From a virus: a DNA stretch of 36,124 nucleotides. How positions within the stretch are numbered: position 1 is the first letter of the stretch; the number at the start of each line of letters is the position of its first letter. Position numbers and translations under genes: made by a program. The notes under the pieces are model-generated. The model searched no databases. It was not told the origin of the DNA and was given only the letters and a program-made list of their open reading frames with translations. Positions 1 through 7,422 of the stretch are shown one piece after another. Where the stretch lies: the IMG/VR virus record IMGVR_UViG_3300042504_003174, positions 1 through 36,124 of that record, one strand, 5' to 3'.

Positions 1-456
1 AGCACGTTGAATGCCATCGTAGTTTTCGCCATCGCTCGTCACACCAGGAGTGGAATCGTATTCCACTCGATAGCCAGCACTCACTTCCTTGGCATCGCCC
101 CTCATGATCTTTTCAATGGCATTTTTATCAGTGATTGTCATGACTGCACGGACAAATCCGTCGTCGTAAACCACTTCAGTGCCCGAAAAGCCAATTTGAT
201 AGTCCTTTGTATTGGCGCTATCAAGGAGGATTGGAGGATGCTCAAGCGTGATGGCCTTGCCCGCAAATGAAGCGAGGCTTTCAGGAGACGCCACTTCTTC
301 TTTGGGACGATATTCGCGCCTAACACTGCCGTCTGCATCGGAGTACATCTGCACTCCAGTGCGAGCGATAGTGGCCCAAGCACGAAGATAACCCTCGGGG
401 GTCACTTCATACTTTTCAATGGGCGCGACATCGTAGCGGAAAGAAGTTTCGCTCAT
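1..456 (-). CDS. DUF2213-family phage protein, 3' part outside window
   Basis: The frame is open from an ATG at 456 to the edge of the window, so the C-terminus lies outside. The 152 visible residues read as the N-terminal half of a DUF2213 protein: EGYLRAWATIARTGVQMY, then a VRREYRPKEEV segment, a SLASFAGKAITLEHPP segment and a VSAGYRVEYD strand. Members of this family sit beside portal and minor head genes and are thought to be head-maturation proteases or scaffold-like proteins; that role is family knowledge, not seen here. It is the last visible gene of the minus-strand head operon. Family call firm, biochemical role uncertain. Confidence 0.75.
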   Translation of the reverse strand, partial: MSETSFRYDVAPIEKYEVTPEGYLRAWATIARTGVQMYSDADGSVRREYRPKEEVASPESLASFAGKAITLEHPPILLDSANTKDYQIGFSGTEVVYDDGFVRAVMTITDKNAIEKIMRGDAKEVSAGYRVEYDSTPGVTSDGENYDGIQRA

Positions 457-517
457 ATATTAAAAATAACGAAATAAATGTAGTAAACTATGCTTCTTGT
501 TCCACAGGTGAAACACG

Positions 518-820
518 GTGCGTCATTTTCTCAACAGTTCTGTCAATGCGCTACGCATGCCGCACTGGCAACGCAAGTTGGTCGTGGCACGGCGAATGAA
601 GGACGCTCGTCTCAATAGCGGCTTGTCGCAAAGGGACGTGGCTCGCGAACTGCACATTGGTGCTGCCACTTATTGCCGCATGGAACGCGGAGAAAGCGAA
701 CCCTCCGCAGTGCAAATTGCCACTCTTAGCGGGCTTTATGGGCTGTCAGTGCTTTGGCTATTGGGCATGCCAAATTTTGTTGTCAACGCGGCTCAATCTT
801 CGTCGTCATCGTCGTCCTGA
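518..820 (+). CDS. XRE-family helix-turn-helix regulator
   Basis: This is a 100-residue protein with a Cro/CI-type helix-turn-helix from about residue 24 to 75: RMKDARLNSGLSQRDVAREL, then a recognition-helix region with YCRMERGESEPS. It starts at GTG; an AGGTG sequence lies 7 nt upstream and supports this over the ATG at 557. The C-terminus ends in a run of seven serines. It is transcribed divergently from the DUF2213 gene across a 61-bp AT-rich gap and could regulate that promoter. Its 3' end overlaps the convergent gene at 793-1104. Target and lytic or lysogenic role are unknown. Confidence 0.75.
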   Translation: MRHFLNSSVNALRMPHWQRKLVVARRMKDARLNSGLSQRDVARELHIGAATYCRMERGESEPSAVQIATLSGLYGLSVLWLLGMPNFVVNAAQSSSSSSS

Positions 821-1104
821 AGCCCTTCGATTTGTTGTTCAATGCCGGTCATCACATAACTTTTTGCAATAGCCTCAGCTTCAAAGACCAGCATTTTGAC
901 TGGTTCAAAATACTCATGGGGCCTGTCATAGGCATTGCGCACAAAGATGTGGGTTTCATCAAGACGCCCATTCTTGAAGTGCTGCTCTTCGACTAGCCGC
1001 CAGTTGGAAGTGTCACGATGCTCATGCGCGGAAAGAATGCACAGAGCCTTCATGATGCCAATGCCGTCTTCTTCTTCTTCAATGACGCGGACGTATTCGC
1101 TCAC
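793..1104 (-). CDS. hypothetical acidic protein
   Basis: This 103-residue protein starts at GTG. The GTGA at 1101-1104 overlaps the stop codon of the frameshifted head gene by 4 nt, which implies translational coupling. An N-terminal acidic patch (IEEEEDG), a central region rich in H, R and aromatic residues and a C-terminal run DDDDDED are visible. No membrane segment or recognised family is seen. Its position suggests a small head or packaging accessory protein, but this is inference from context only. Confidence 0.55.
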   Translation of the reverse strand: MSEYVRVIEEEEDGIGIMKALCILSAHEHRDTSNWRLVEEQHFKNGRLDETHIFVRNAYDRPHEYFEPVKMLVFEAEAIAKSYVMTGIEQQIEGLQDDDDDED

Positions 1105-1708
1105 GATTGTTCCTTGCGGCTTTCCACCATCTTAATAATCCGATTGGCCCACGCCCTACCAGCATCACCTCCCCATAAGAGCCATGCGTGAAATCCAGCA
1201 TCACCTTCTCCTCCGGCTTTATTCTTTTCATGCCTTGAAAAGAACGCTGCCATGCGCTTAATCGTTTCGTAGCTCACCTTCTCCCCATTGGCCAAGCTTG
1301 TCGCTCTAGCAACGCCACTGCCAATGCCTTGCTTGCCAGCTTCTTGCGTGGTCAGCCCGCCTTTGCCGTGTTTCTTGCGAAGTTCTAGTCCGCGACGTGC
1401 GGCGGATCGAACAGACGATGGAGGGGCGAACGATTCAGCGTCGCCCCTTAAGCCTTTCCCGAATCGCAGCTCTCCTCTTCTTCCATTGCCTCTTCTTCTT
1501 CCAGCACTTGACGAATGAAGGCCCGCATGTAGTCTTCGCTAGCGTCCTTCTTTTTCATGCTCATACCAGCTTCGCTAAGAGCAATGGCAACAGCGCGTCG
1601 ATAATCTGTGATCTTTTCACCGCTACTGCTTTTGAGAGTTCCTGCCTTGAACTCTTTCATGACGCGAGCGATTTTGACCTGCTTGGCCTTTTTAGTCTTG
1701 GGTGTCAT
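1101..1708 (-). CDS. DUF6496-containing head protein made by putative -1 frameshift (202 aa)
   Basis: Frame 0 opens at ATG 1708 and gives 85 residues before the slip: a basic DUF6496-like domain (KIARVMKEFKAGTLKSSSG, then KITDYRRAVAIALSEAG) and an acidic linker (EEEEAMEEEES). Frame 0 ends at 1448. In the -1 frame the sequence continues without a start codon for 117 residues to 1101. That part carries a conserved phage pattern: SFAPPSSVRSAARRGLELRK, ANGEKVSYETIKRMAAFFSR and GFHAWLLWGGDAGRAWANRI. Such C-terminal domains often follow an acidic linker in phage head-gene neighbourhoods, so the parts look like one protein. A slippery heptamer and a stem-loop lie at the junction. A sequencing indel is the alternative. 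Confidence 0.6.
1422..1460 (-). other. putative -1 ribosomal frameshift signal
   Basis: On the minus strand the heptamer GGGAAAG (1460-1454) is in the G GGA AAG phase required for a -1 slip. It is followed by a 5-nt spacer (1453-1449) and then an 8-bp perfect stem, AGGGGCGA pairing with TCGCCCCT (1448-1441 with 1429-1422), closing an 11-nt loop. Frame 0 stops with TAA at 1450-1448 while the -1 frame stays open. Heptamer, spacer and stem fit the classical model for programmed -1 frameshifting. Confidence 0.6.
1448..1708 (-). CDS. DUF6496-like small protein (unshifted product)
   Basis: Ribosomes that do not shift at 1454-1460 would make this 86-residue protein, ending SCDSGKA. The SSSGEKITDYRRAVAIALSEAG region (split at the length limit: SSSGEKITDYRR then AVAIALSEAG) matches the short DUF6496 pattern found in phages and bacteria, whose function is unknown. 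The C-terminal third is an acidic linker. It would share its N-terminus with the 202-residue fusion, so the two forms would be made at a ratio set by frameshift efficiency. Confidence 0.6.
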   Translation of the reverse strand: MTPKTKKAKQVKIARVMKEFKAGTLKSSSGEKITDYRRAVAIALSEAGMSMKKKDASEDYMRAFIRQVLEEEEAMEEEESCDSGKA

Positions 1709-1728
1709 GACTCAGACAGTGCTATAGT
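1698..1728 (+). promoter_or_regulatory. extended -10 promoter for the HNH gene
   Basis: TGCTATAGT at 1720-1728 is an extended -10 element, with a weak TTGGGT 19 bp upstream at 1698-1703. It lies 22 bp before the ATG of the HNH gene and would give this inserted gene its own promoter, as expected for a mobile homing endonuclease. Confidence 0.4.
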
Positions 1729-1750
1729 GACAGGAGCCACTACTTGCGCA

Positions 1751-2266
1751 ATGGATCCTCGTAATTGCCTTAACTGTAGCAACATTTTCAATCCCAGAAG
1801 GACCTCAAATGTATACTGCTCTCGCAGTTGCCAGACATACCACTTGCGAGCGCTAGGAAAGATCACTCCAAGACCTAGGCAAGGAGCCACTTGTCAATGC
1901 TTGTATTGCAAGGAAAATTTTTACGTTCCGTCTTACAGAAGTAAGTCGGCCAAATATTGCTCTCGCAGATGCTCTGCTTTGGACAAGCCCGAGATTGGCC
2001 AAAAAGCGCGGGCAAGTTCACCAATCATGAGAAGGTCAAAAGCGCTAAAAGCTCAAGGATCTACCGCCAAAAAATATAAAACTATTCTTGTAGATGGCAA
2101 GCAAGTCCGCGAGCACAGATGGATTATGGAACAGCATCTTGGGCGACAATTGGAATCCTGGGAGCACGTTCACCACAAAGACGGCAATCATTTGAATAAT
2201 GCCTTGGAAAATTTAGAGGTTTTAAGCAATGCAGACCATCAGCGAAAAGAATTAAGTGAATGGTAA
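1751..2266 (+). CDS. HNH endonuclease with two zinc-finger motifs
   Basis: This 171-residue protein starts at ATG 1751; the frame is open upstream but the extra residues look like the antisense of head genes. Two N-terminal Cys4 clusters are visible: CLNC with YCSRSC, and CLYC with YCSRRC. The C-terminal part is an HNH domain with EHRWIMEQHLGRQL and HVHHKDGNHLNNALENLEVL, in which the HH and N residues form the metal site. Such free-standing endonucleases cut alleles that lack them and spread by recombination. It lies on the opposite strand inside the head operon, consistent with a late insertion. Confidence 0.85.
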   Translation: MDPRNCLNCSNIFNPRRTSNVYCSRSCQTYHLRALGKITPRPRQGATCQCLYCKENFYVPSYRSKSAKYCSRRCSALDKPEIGQKARASSPIMRRSKALKAQGSTAKKYKTILVDGKQVREHRWIMEQHLGRQLESWEHVHHKDGNHLNNALENLEVLSNADHQRKELSEW

Positions 2267-2278
2267 ATTGCGGCCATC

Positions 2279-3004
2279 TTACGGGAAGAAATTGATTGGA
2301 GCTGTTTCAATGCTAAGCCCCGGCCACACCTTTTCACGATGCAAGATCAATGCTGTCATGATGCGTTCTGCCAAAAACGAAATGTATCGACAATTGTAGC
2401 CTTCAATTTGTTTAATTTTTTCTTGACAATTGTCCCAGATTGGCCACATGCAATCCAGCAAAGTTTGCATGACTTCGCAATAATTTACATGGGCTCCTCG
2501 CGCCATGATGTGACCAAAGAAAATATTCTGATTAAATGCAAGCTCTAATTCTTCTTTCGTGATTGGCATTTGTCCACGATCCGCAATCAATAACGCTTGT
2601 TCAATGCCGTCCATACCTGCGTGCCCTTCTCTGTACTGCTTGGCAATGGAAAAGCCAAAATGTTCAGGCTCGGGAATGTACAGCACTGAGGGAGAAGAAG
2701 GAGCCAGTCCCTCGTCTACCCATTGTCTCCTGTACTGAGCATTGCCGATAAACTCTTCCGTGGCGTTGTTGACGAGCCAGTGAATACCAGTCAGTTCGGA
2801 CCACCACTTGTTGTAGGACGAAATATTATGCTCGCCCAAATTGTCCAGGGTCCAGCCCGCATGAAAAAGCTGCAACAGTTCTCCTTGAGGAAGATTTTCT
2901 GCCCCTAATTGCATGCGATGGAGAGAAGCGGAGGATGAATAACGAGGCTCGTTATCGCCATGACACATCACATAGATATGCCAATCTTCAGCTTGCATAG
3001 ACAT
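2279..3004 (-). CDS. DUF4422-family glycosyltransferase
   Basis: This 241-residue protein matches the DUF4422 pattern: an N-terminal beta strand IYVMCHGD, then HNISSYNKWWSELTGIHW followed by EEFIGNAQYRRQW, which corresponds to the family's ELTxxYWxW...YIGxxHYRR core. DUF4422 proteins are putative glycosyltransferases of capsule and exopolysaccharide loci. The start overlaps the end of the upstream glycosyltransferase by 17 nt, so the two are translationally coupled. It is the most distal gene of the glycan block. Acceptor and sugar are not predictable. Confidence 0.7.
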   Translation of the reverse strand: MSMQAEDWHIYVMCHGDNEPRYSSSASLHRMQLGAENLPQGELLQLFHAGWTLDNLGEHNISSYNKWWSELTGIHWLVNNATEEFIGNAQYRRQWVDEGLAPSSPSVLYIPEPEHFGFSIAKQYREGHAGMDGIEQALLIADRGQMPITKEELELAFNQNIFFGHIMARGAHVNYCEVMQTLLDCMWPIWDNCQEKIKQIEGYNCRYISFLAERIMTALILHREKVWPGLSIETAPINFFP

Positions 3005-3698
3005 CTCGCTTGGCCCAAAGTTCGTTGTAATTGTTTACGCCTTTAGCGCCAACGCCAGTAAGATCGCCACCGCCAGAAGGCTTGGACCAAGCCATAATAG
3101 TTCCATCGGGCAGGACGAAAGCCCTGTTCTTCTGCTCATGCGTAGGAGTTAGCTCTAGATAGTCACCATAAACGAAGTCCGAAGCGGGACCGTTCATTGC
3201 CAGTGCCTGACCAAGCAGCGTGGGGCCAGTAGGACACAATGGCGTGATGCCATAAAAGCGCTCATGACAATTGTTTACGATCAATTGAATGGCGGTGGTT
3301 AGCGCGGGATTGTCGGGCTGTGAATATAGAACAGTCGTGGCGCATGCCCAGGAAGTGAAGCTAAAGCGCTGGATGTCCCTAAATGCCAACCATTTGATGC
3401 GAGGCCCCACTTCTACGGGGTTGACCACTCTGATGGCAATATCCAAATACCATCCACCAAGCTTGTTCAGCAAGCAAAAGCGTCCAAGATCAGCCTTGTA
3501 TGAATAGGGCTTCAGACAGTCATAAGCCCACAGCACGTCAGGGTCGTAATTGTCGGCAATAAATTGCCTTAGTGTTTCCTTGGTGTAGATCGTGTGATTT
3601 GCAGAAGGAAACGAAGCTTTAACAGTGCCAGTGGCATATTGGAGAAACGGCGAAAGCTCATCCCCCGCGTCGCTTAGAAAAATTTGAGAGATTTCCAT
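2988..3698 (-). CDS. GT32-like glycosyltransferase with an atypical DxD motif
   Basis: The 236-residue protein (ATG at 3698; a TTG at 3707 is possible) carries the GT32 core YSYKADLGRFCLLNKLGGWY followed by LDIAI. In this family the Asp in KADLGR and the DxD after GGWYL bind the sugar nucleotide and a divalent metal. Here the motif reads D-I-A, so the second Asp is missing. PTGPTLLGQA further on matches the usual C-terminal TGP. It follows the GT4 gene by a few bases. It probably transfers a sugar in the same glycan pathway, with the caveat about the metal site. Confidence 0.7.
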   Translation of the reverse strand: MEISQIFLSDAGDELSPFLQYATGTVKASFPSANHTIYTKETLRQFIADNYDPDVLWAYDCLKPYSYKADLGRFCLLNKLGGWYLDIAIRVVNPVEVGPRIKWLAFRDIQRFSFTSWACATTVLYSQPDNPALTTAIQLIVNNCHERFYGITPLCPTGPTLLGQALAMNGPASDFVYGDYLELTPTHEQKNRAFVLPDGTIMAWSKPSGGGDLTGVGAKGVNNYNELWAKRDVYAS

Positions 3699-3703
3699 GG
3701 TGG

Positions 3704-4924
3704 TCAAACAATTTTTGCGGGAGTGCCGAAGCCTTTGAACTGAGAAGATGCTCCTTGGGCAAGCGTTTCTTCAATGATGCCAAGCATCTGCTTCTGGATG
3801 AAGGGCCAAGTGAATGGCTTCTCATGAATGCGTTTATAGCACCATTCCCCATCGGCGGCCAGGAAGTCACGATTTTCGTAATATCCGCTCAAAAGCTCCG
3901 CCAAACTTTCGGGCGTAGGAATCGGACGCTCGAGGCCATAGTTCCTATCGGTTTCTGAGCCTTGGCATTGAATGCGAGGCACTTCGCCAAAGATCTCTTT
4001 GAGGCTTGTATGGTCAGGCACCAACTGCGCCACGCCAGTCGCTGCATGCTCTGTATTGACCAAGCCCCAGCCCTCTCCAATGCAAGTGTTTACGCCCACG
4101 TCGCAGGCGTTATACACCTTGTTGAGCTGTTCAATGGGAAGGCAGTTGTGAGTGGAAAACTCGGGGCTGGTAAGAATCAGCTTGCCCGTAGGGTCATATC
4201 CCTCGTCTTTGGCCACGCGCTTGAACAAAGGCACCAAATCCCAGCCCATATCTTTCTTGCCCATGTTGAGCCACAATCGAGCGTCTGGCTTGTCCTTGGC
4301 AAACTTGACAAAGCCCTTGATGGTCAGGTCGATGCGCTTGCGCGGTTGATTCCTGTTGCCATTGAAGACAATAAACACATCGTTCGGCACTCCCAAATCC
4401 TTCCTGCATTGCTCTTTGTCCATAGGGAAGAACTTAGTGAAGTCCGTGCCATGCCCCACCACTTCCACGGGCTTGTCGTAGCCCATTTTGCGCAGCTCTT
4501 CCTTGGCAAAGTCTGTGTAGGTGATGAGCGTGTCCCAATGGTTGATGGGCTCGCACAGCTCAGCAAATAAACCATAGGAGTCAATGGGGGTGTACACAAT
4601 GGTTTTGAAACCAATACTTTCCTTAAAAGGCTTGATGCCATTGAACAAATTGATCGCCACCCAAATGTCGTTAAGGATGAAAACGAGATCGGGCTTGATT
4701 TTCTGAACCAGCTCTCCAATGCGATGCTGCCCAAACGGGTCGGAGCCGTAGGCCATGGCGGGATACATTTTGCAATGCTCCTGCATTTCGCTGGGGTCGC
4801 CATGCCAGTTCACAGCCAAGGCATGCACGTCATGCTCTTTGGCCAGTGCTGGAATCAAATGCTCGCTCACGCGCCCAAAACCAGTTTGCACCCCCACGTC
4901 GCCGCAGTAGAGAATAGTTGCCAC
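3704..4924 (-). CDS. GT4-type (GT-B fold) glycosyltransferase
   Basis: This 406-residue protein starts at GTG. The N-terminal Rossmann half opens with ILYCGDVGVQTGFGRVSEHL. The C-terminal half has the nucleotide-sugar site NGNRNQPRKRIDLTIKGF and the family signature GEGWGLVNTEHAATGVAQLV, where the two Glu spaced by seven residues are the usual donor-binding pair. GT4 enzymes are retaining transferases acting on lipid-linked or protein-linked acceptors in the cytoplasm. It heads the run of three glycosyltransferases and is divergent from the FAD oxidoreductase across 42 bp. Confidence 0.8.
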   Translation of the reverse strand: MATILYCGDVGVQTGFGRVSEHLIPALAKEHDVHALAVNWHGDPSEMQEHCKMYPAMAYGSDPFGQHRIGELVQKIKPDLVFILNDIWVAINLFNGIKPFKESIGFKTIVYTPIDSYGLFAELCEPINHWDTLITYTDFAKEELRKMGYDKPVEVVGHGTDFTKFFPMDKEQCRKDLGVPNDVFIVFNGNRNQPRKRIDLTIKGFVKFAKDKPDARLWLNMGKKDMGWDLVPLFKRVAKDEGYDPTGKLILTSPEFSTHNCLPIEQLNKVYNACDVGVNTCIGEGWGLVNTEHAATGVAQLVPDHTSLKEIFGEVPRIQCQGSETDRNYGLERPIPTPESLAELLSGYYENRDFLAADGEWCYKRIHEKPFTWPFIQKQMLGIIEETLAQGASSQFKGFGTPAKIV

Positions 4925-4966
4925 AAGAAAAGGAAAGCTGGCCTCATCTTACAAGGGTTTTAGACT

Positions 4967-5968
4967 ATGGCAGAAGCGGACTGTGGCATGCGCGTAGCGA
5001 TTATCGGAGCTGGATGGGTGGGATGCCACTTGGCTTGTCAACTCAGAGACGAACACCACATCACGCTGTTTGACCGCAAGCCCGAACCGTTTCACGGCGC
5101 TTCGCTGATCAACCAAAATCGGCTTCACCTTGGCTATCACTACGCAAGGAATGCAGCCACTCGTTCGTTGTGCAGATTCACTTTCGATCGTTTCATGCAC
5201 GAATATGGAAGTCTCACTTACACGGTGGAGAATAATTTGTATGCGGTGCCAGAAGATGAAAGCTTGCTAGACGCGGGAACCGTCAGAAGCATCTTCCCTC
5301 CATTGATCTTTCAATATGAAGAAATTGAAACTGACTTTCTTCGCGACACTTCCATGGTTTGGCGCACTCAAGAGCGTTACATTTCCCCCGTCGAAGCCAA
5401 ACAGTTCTTCTCAGGGCAATTGTCTCCAGTGTTCCAGCAAGAGCAAATTACCAGGGAAGACATTAAGCGGCTGAAGCAAGATTTTCATTTGGTGATTGAT
5501 TGCACGAATAATGCGCTGCTAAAGCCATCAAGCAATGAATACTTTGAGGCAGTGGCAATGTTTCTCTATGACATTCAAAAACCTTTGCCTTTTGGTGCGC
5601 TCACTTATATTGACGGACCATTGTTCTCTTTCTATCCGTTCCACGATGGCACTATGTCCCTGAGCCATGTGGTGCATAGCGTTGCCGCCGATTCAGTGTT
5701 GCCCATTGAGGAAGAGCCACCAATGGAAAAGCTAGAACAATTAAGACACAAGGCAGAGCTTCATGCTCGCTCGTACTGGCCAGATTTCTTGGACCATCTT
5801 TCTCGTCATAGCATTGTGCTGTCAATGAAAAGCAAACGAACCAATGCCAGTGCATATCGAGCCCCGCTGTTCAAACAGCAGGACAATCTTCTATCTTGCT
5901 ATACAGGCAAGATTCAGGGCATCTACTTGATCGAGGAAAAGGTGCGCGAAATATTGGAGGGCTTGTAA
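4967..5968 (+). CDS. FAD-dependent oxidoreductase (DAO-like)
   Basis: This 333-residue protein has an N-terminal dinucleotide-binding fold, MRVAIIGAGWVGCHLACQL, with GxGxxG near residues 13-18 and an acidic residue ending strand two (LFDRK). A GASLINQNRLHLGYHY segment fits the FAD-contacting region of DAO/amine-oxidase-like enzymes found in surface-glycan loci. The internal ATG at 4988 gives a start closer to the Rossmann strand and is equally plausible. It lies opposite to the glycosyltransferases and overlaps the isomerase gene tail to tail by 46 bp. It may oxidise a sugar or sugar-linked substrate; the substrate is unknown. Confidence 0.7.
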   Translation: MAEADCGMRVAIIGAGWVGCHLACQLRDEHHITLFDRKPEPFHGASLINQNRLHLGYHYARNAATRSLCRFTFDRFMHEYGSLTYTVENNLYAVPEDESLLDAGTVRSIFPPLIFQYEEIETDFLRDTSMVWRTQERYISPVEAKQFFSGQLSPVFQQEQITREDIKRLKQDFHLVIDCTNNALLKPSSNEYFEAVAMFLYDIQKPLPFGALTYIDGPLFSFYPFHDGTMSLSHVVHSVAADSVLPIEEEPPMEKLEQLRHKAELHARSYWPDFLDHLSRHSIVLSMKSKRTNASAYRAPLFKQQDNLLSCYTGKIQGIYLIEEKVREILEGL

Positions 5969-6666
5969 AGATGAGCGAAATAATGGTACTCACCTGGATA
6001 ATTCTTTGCCTTTAACAGCTCGCGAATGACTGCCCCCTCGTATTCGGCATTGCGCAACGCTTCAGCAAAGCGCTCATGCTTTTCCTGGGAGACAATGGGG
6101 CCAATATTTTGATCGCTAATGTGAACATGCTTGATGTAGGGAAAGTATTGAACAAGCACATCTTCGGGCCATTGACTCTCTAGCCACACGCTATTAGTGT
6201 CGATCATTGTTGCAGTGTGGGACAATGAGTATTCCACAAGGCTTTGCACAATTTCTTCGACTGTGAAGAAATATTCGCCACCATAGGGCTTGGCTACGGG
6301 CTCAATACAAACAGTGCAATCGAGAGCGGCAAGGGCATCATTCACCCTTGCAAGCGCGTCCATCAAATAACGCCTGTCGCCTTTGCGCAGTCCTGGGCTT
6401 CCAAGCACCATTCTCTTCCATCCGTATTCATGCGCCATTGCCACTAAATTGGCTAAGCATGAATCCAGCGCCTGCTCGTCCCAGAAGGCGTCAATGTCCA
6501 TGCCATAGAACAATGATTGTGCCGAATATTTTTGCAAGTAGCCGGAAAAGCGACTGTGCCTCTTGAAAGGCACTGCTTCCAACAGCTCGACACCATCGGG
6601 AAGATGCAGGACAATTTCTGTATGGTCTTCGGCTTCCCAGCCAATTGCACTAACCCCGAGCTTCAT
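5923..6666 (-). CDS. sugar phosphate isomerase/epimerase-like TIM barrel
   Basis: The 247-residue product (ATG 6666, MKLGVSAIGWE) has the layout of the xylose-isomerase-like TIM-barrel superfamily: an early strand KLGVSAIG, a CIEPVAKPYGGEYFFT segment with the metal-binding Glu, then MIDTNSVW and a strand ending HVHISDQN, where Asp and His usually complete the metal site. It overlaps the upstream SDR gene by 17 nt, implying coupled translation and a shared pathway. It probably interconverts a sugar or sugar phosphate for the neighbouring transferases; specificity cannot be told. Confidence 0.65.
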   Translation of the reverse strand: MKLGVSAIGWEAEDHTEIVLHLPDGVELLEAVPFKRHSRFSGYLQKYSAQSLFYGMDIDAFWDEQALDSCLANLVAMAHEYGWKRMVLGSPGLRKGDRRYLMDALARVNDALAALDCTVCIEPVAKPYGGEYFFTVEEIVQSLVEYSLSHTATMIDTNSVWLESQWPEDVLVQYFPYIKHVHISDQNIGPIVSQEKHERFAEALRNAEYEGAVIRELLKAKNYPGEYHYFAHLYKPSNISRTFSSIK

Positions 6667-7402
6667 TAATAAATGCCTCCATTTCATCCATTACTTCCTC
6701 CTTGGAAAGCCAATAACCGCTTTTCGTTGCCATGGTGCGATAATCGTAAGAGATGCGCTCACCTGAAGAGATTTCAGCATTGGGGAAAAACTTGTCAATG
6801 ATTTCCAGGGTTTCAATGGGAGGCGGAAATAAATTGATCACTTCATTGCCTTTTACTTCTTGAATGTCTTGCCACAGTCGCTTGAGCGGATACCACTGAT
6901 AGGCCGAGTTGCCATTGATTTGATCGACATTGTGATCATTCAGCAAATCAAACAAGATATTCTTTTTGATAAGCGGATGGAAGACGGCTGGCAGTCGCAC
7001 GATACAAGTATCAAAGCCAAGCGTGTCTTGGACAAGTGTTTCAAACAAAAGCCTGTTAGAGCCGTAGCTCAATGGTCCAAAATGCGTCCAACAACTTTCA
7101 TTGCCTCCGCAATCGTCGGGCTGATAAATGTCAATGGTGGAAATAAGAATTACTTTCGTTGCCCATACCTCTGTTAGAACATCGACAATAGAGAGAATAT
7201 TGTTGAAGTCTTTTACTGGATCTTTATTGACCAACCATTTTGTTGCAGGCAGGCAAGCAAGGTACAGTTCGTCCACTTGCCCTGGCATATTGGCAATCTC
7301 CGGCAACTCATGAATGTTGCTGGAATTAAAGGTGGCGTCGAAGTTGGCGGATTGCTGCAGAACGCTACCAATCAGACCAGTGTCTCCTACGAGAACTTTC
7401 AT
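6650..7402 (-). CDS. NAD-dependent epimerase/dehydratase-like SDR
   Basis: The 250-residue protein (ATG 7402) starts MKVLVGDTGLIGSVL, a Rossmann GxxGxxG loop typical of extended SDR enzymes. Further features are LISTIDIYQP, corresponding to the catalytic Ser/Thr strand, and YGSNRLLFE, corresponding to the YxxxK motif but with Arg in place of Lys. The protein is shorter than usual extended SDRs (about 310 residues). Neighbouring glycosyltransferases suggest a nucleotide-sugar substrate. The YxxxR change may lower activity or mark a non-catalytic role. The frame is open upstream but overlaps the minor head gene. Confidence 0.7.
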   Translation of the reverse strand: MKVLVGDTGLIGSVLQQSANFDATFNSSNIHELPEIANMPGQVDELYLACLPATKWLVNKDPVKDFNNILSIVDVLTEVWATKVILISTIDIYQPDDCGGNESCWTHFGPLSYGSNRLLFETLVQDTLGFDTCIVRLPAVFHPLIKKNILFDLLNDHNVDQINGNSAYQWYPLKRLWQDIQEVKGNEVINLFPPPIETLEIIDKFFPNAEISSGERISYDYRTMATKSGYWLSKEEVMDEMEAFINEARG

Positions 7403-7422
7403 GGGCTTGAAACTTTGCCCTA

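Noticed and set aside
1397-1750. N-terminal extension of the HNH protein to 289 residues
   Set aside because: The extension is antisense to the DUF6496 head gene and the frameshift signal; the zinc finger starts just after the ATG at 1751, which has its own promoter.
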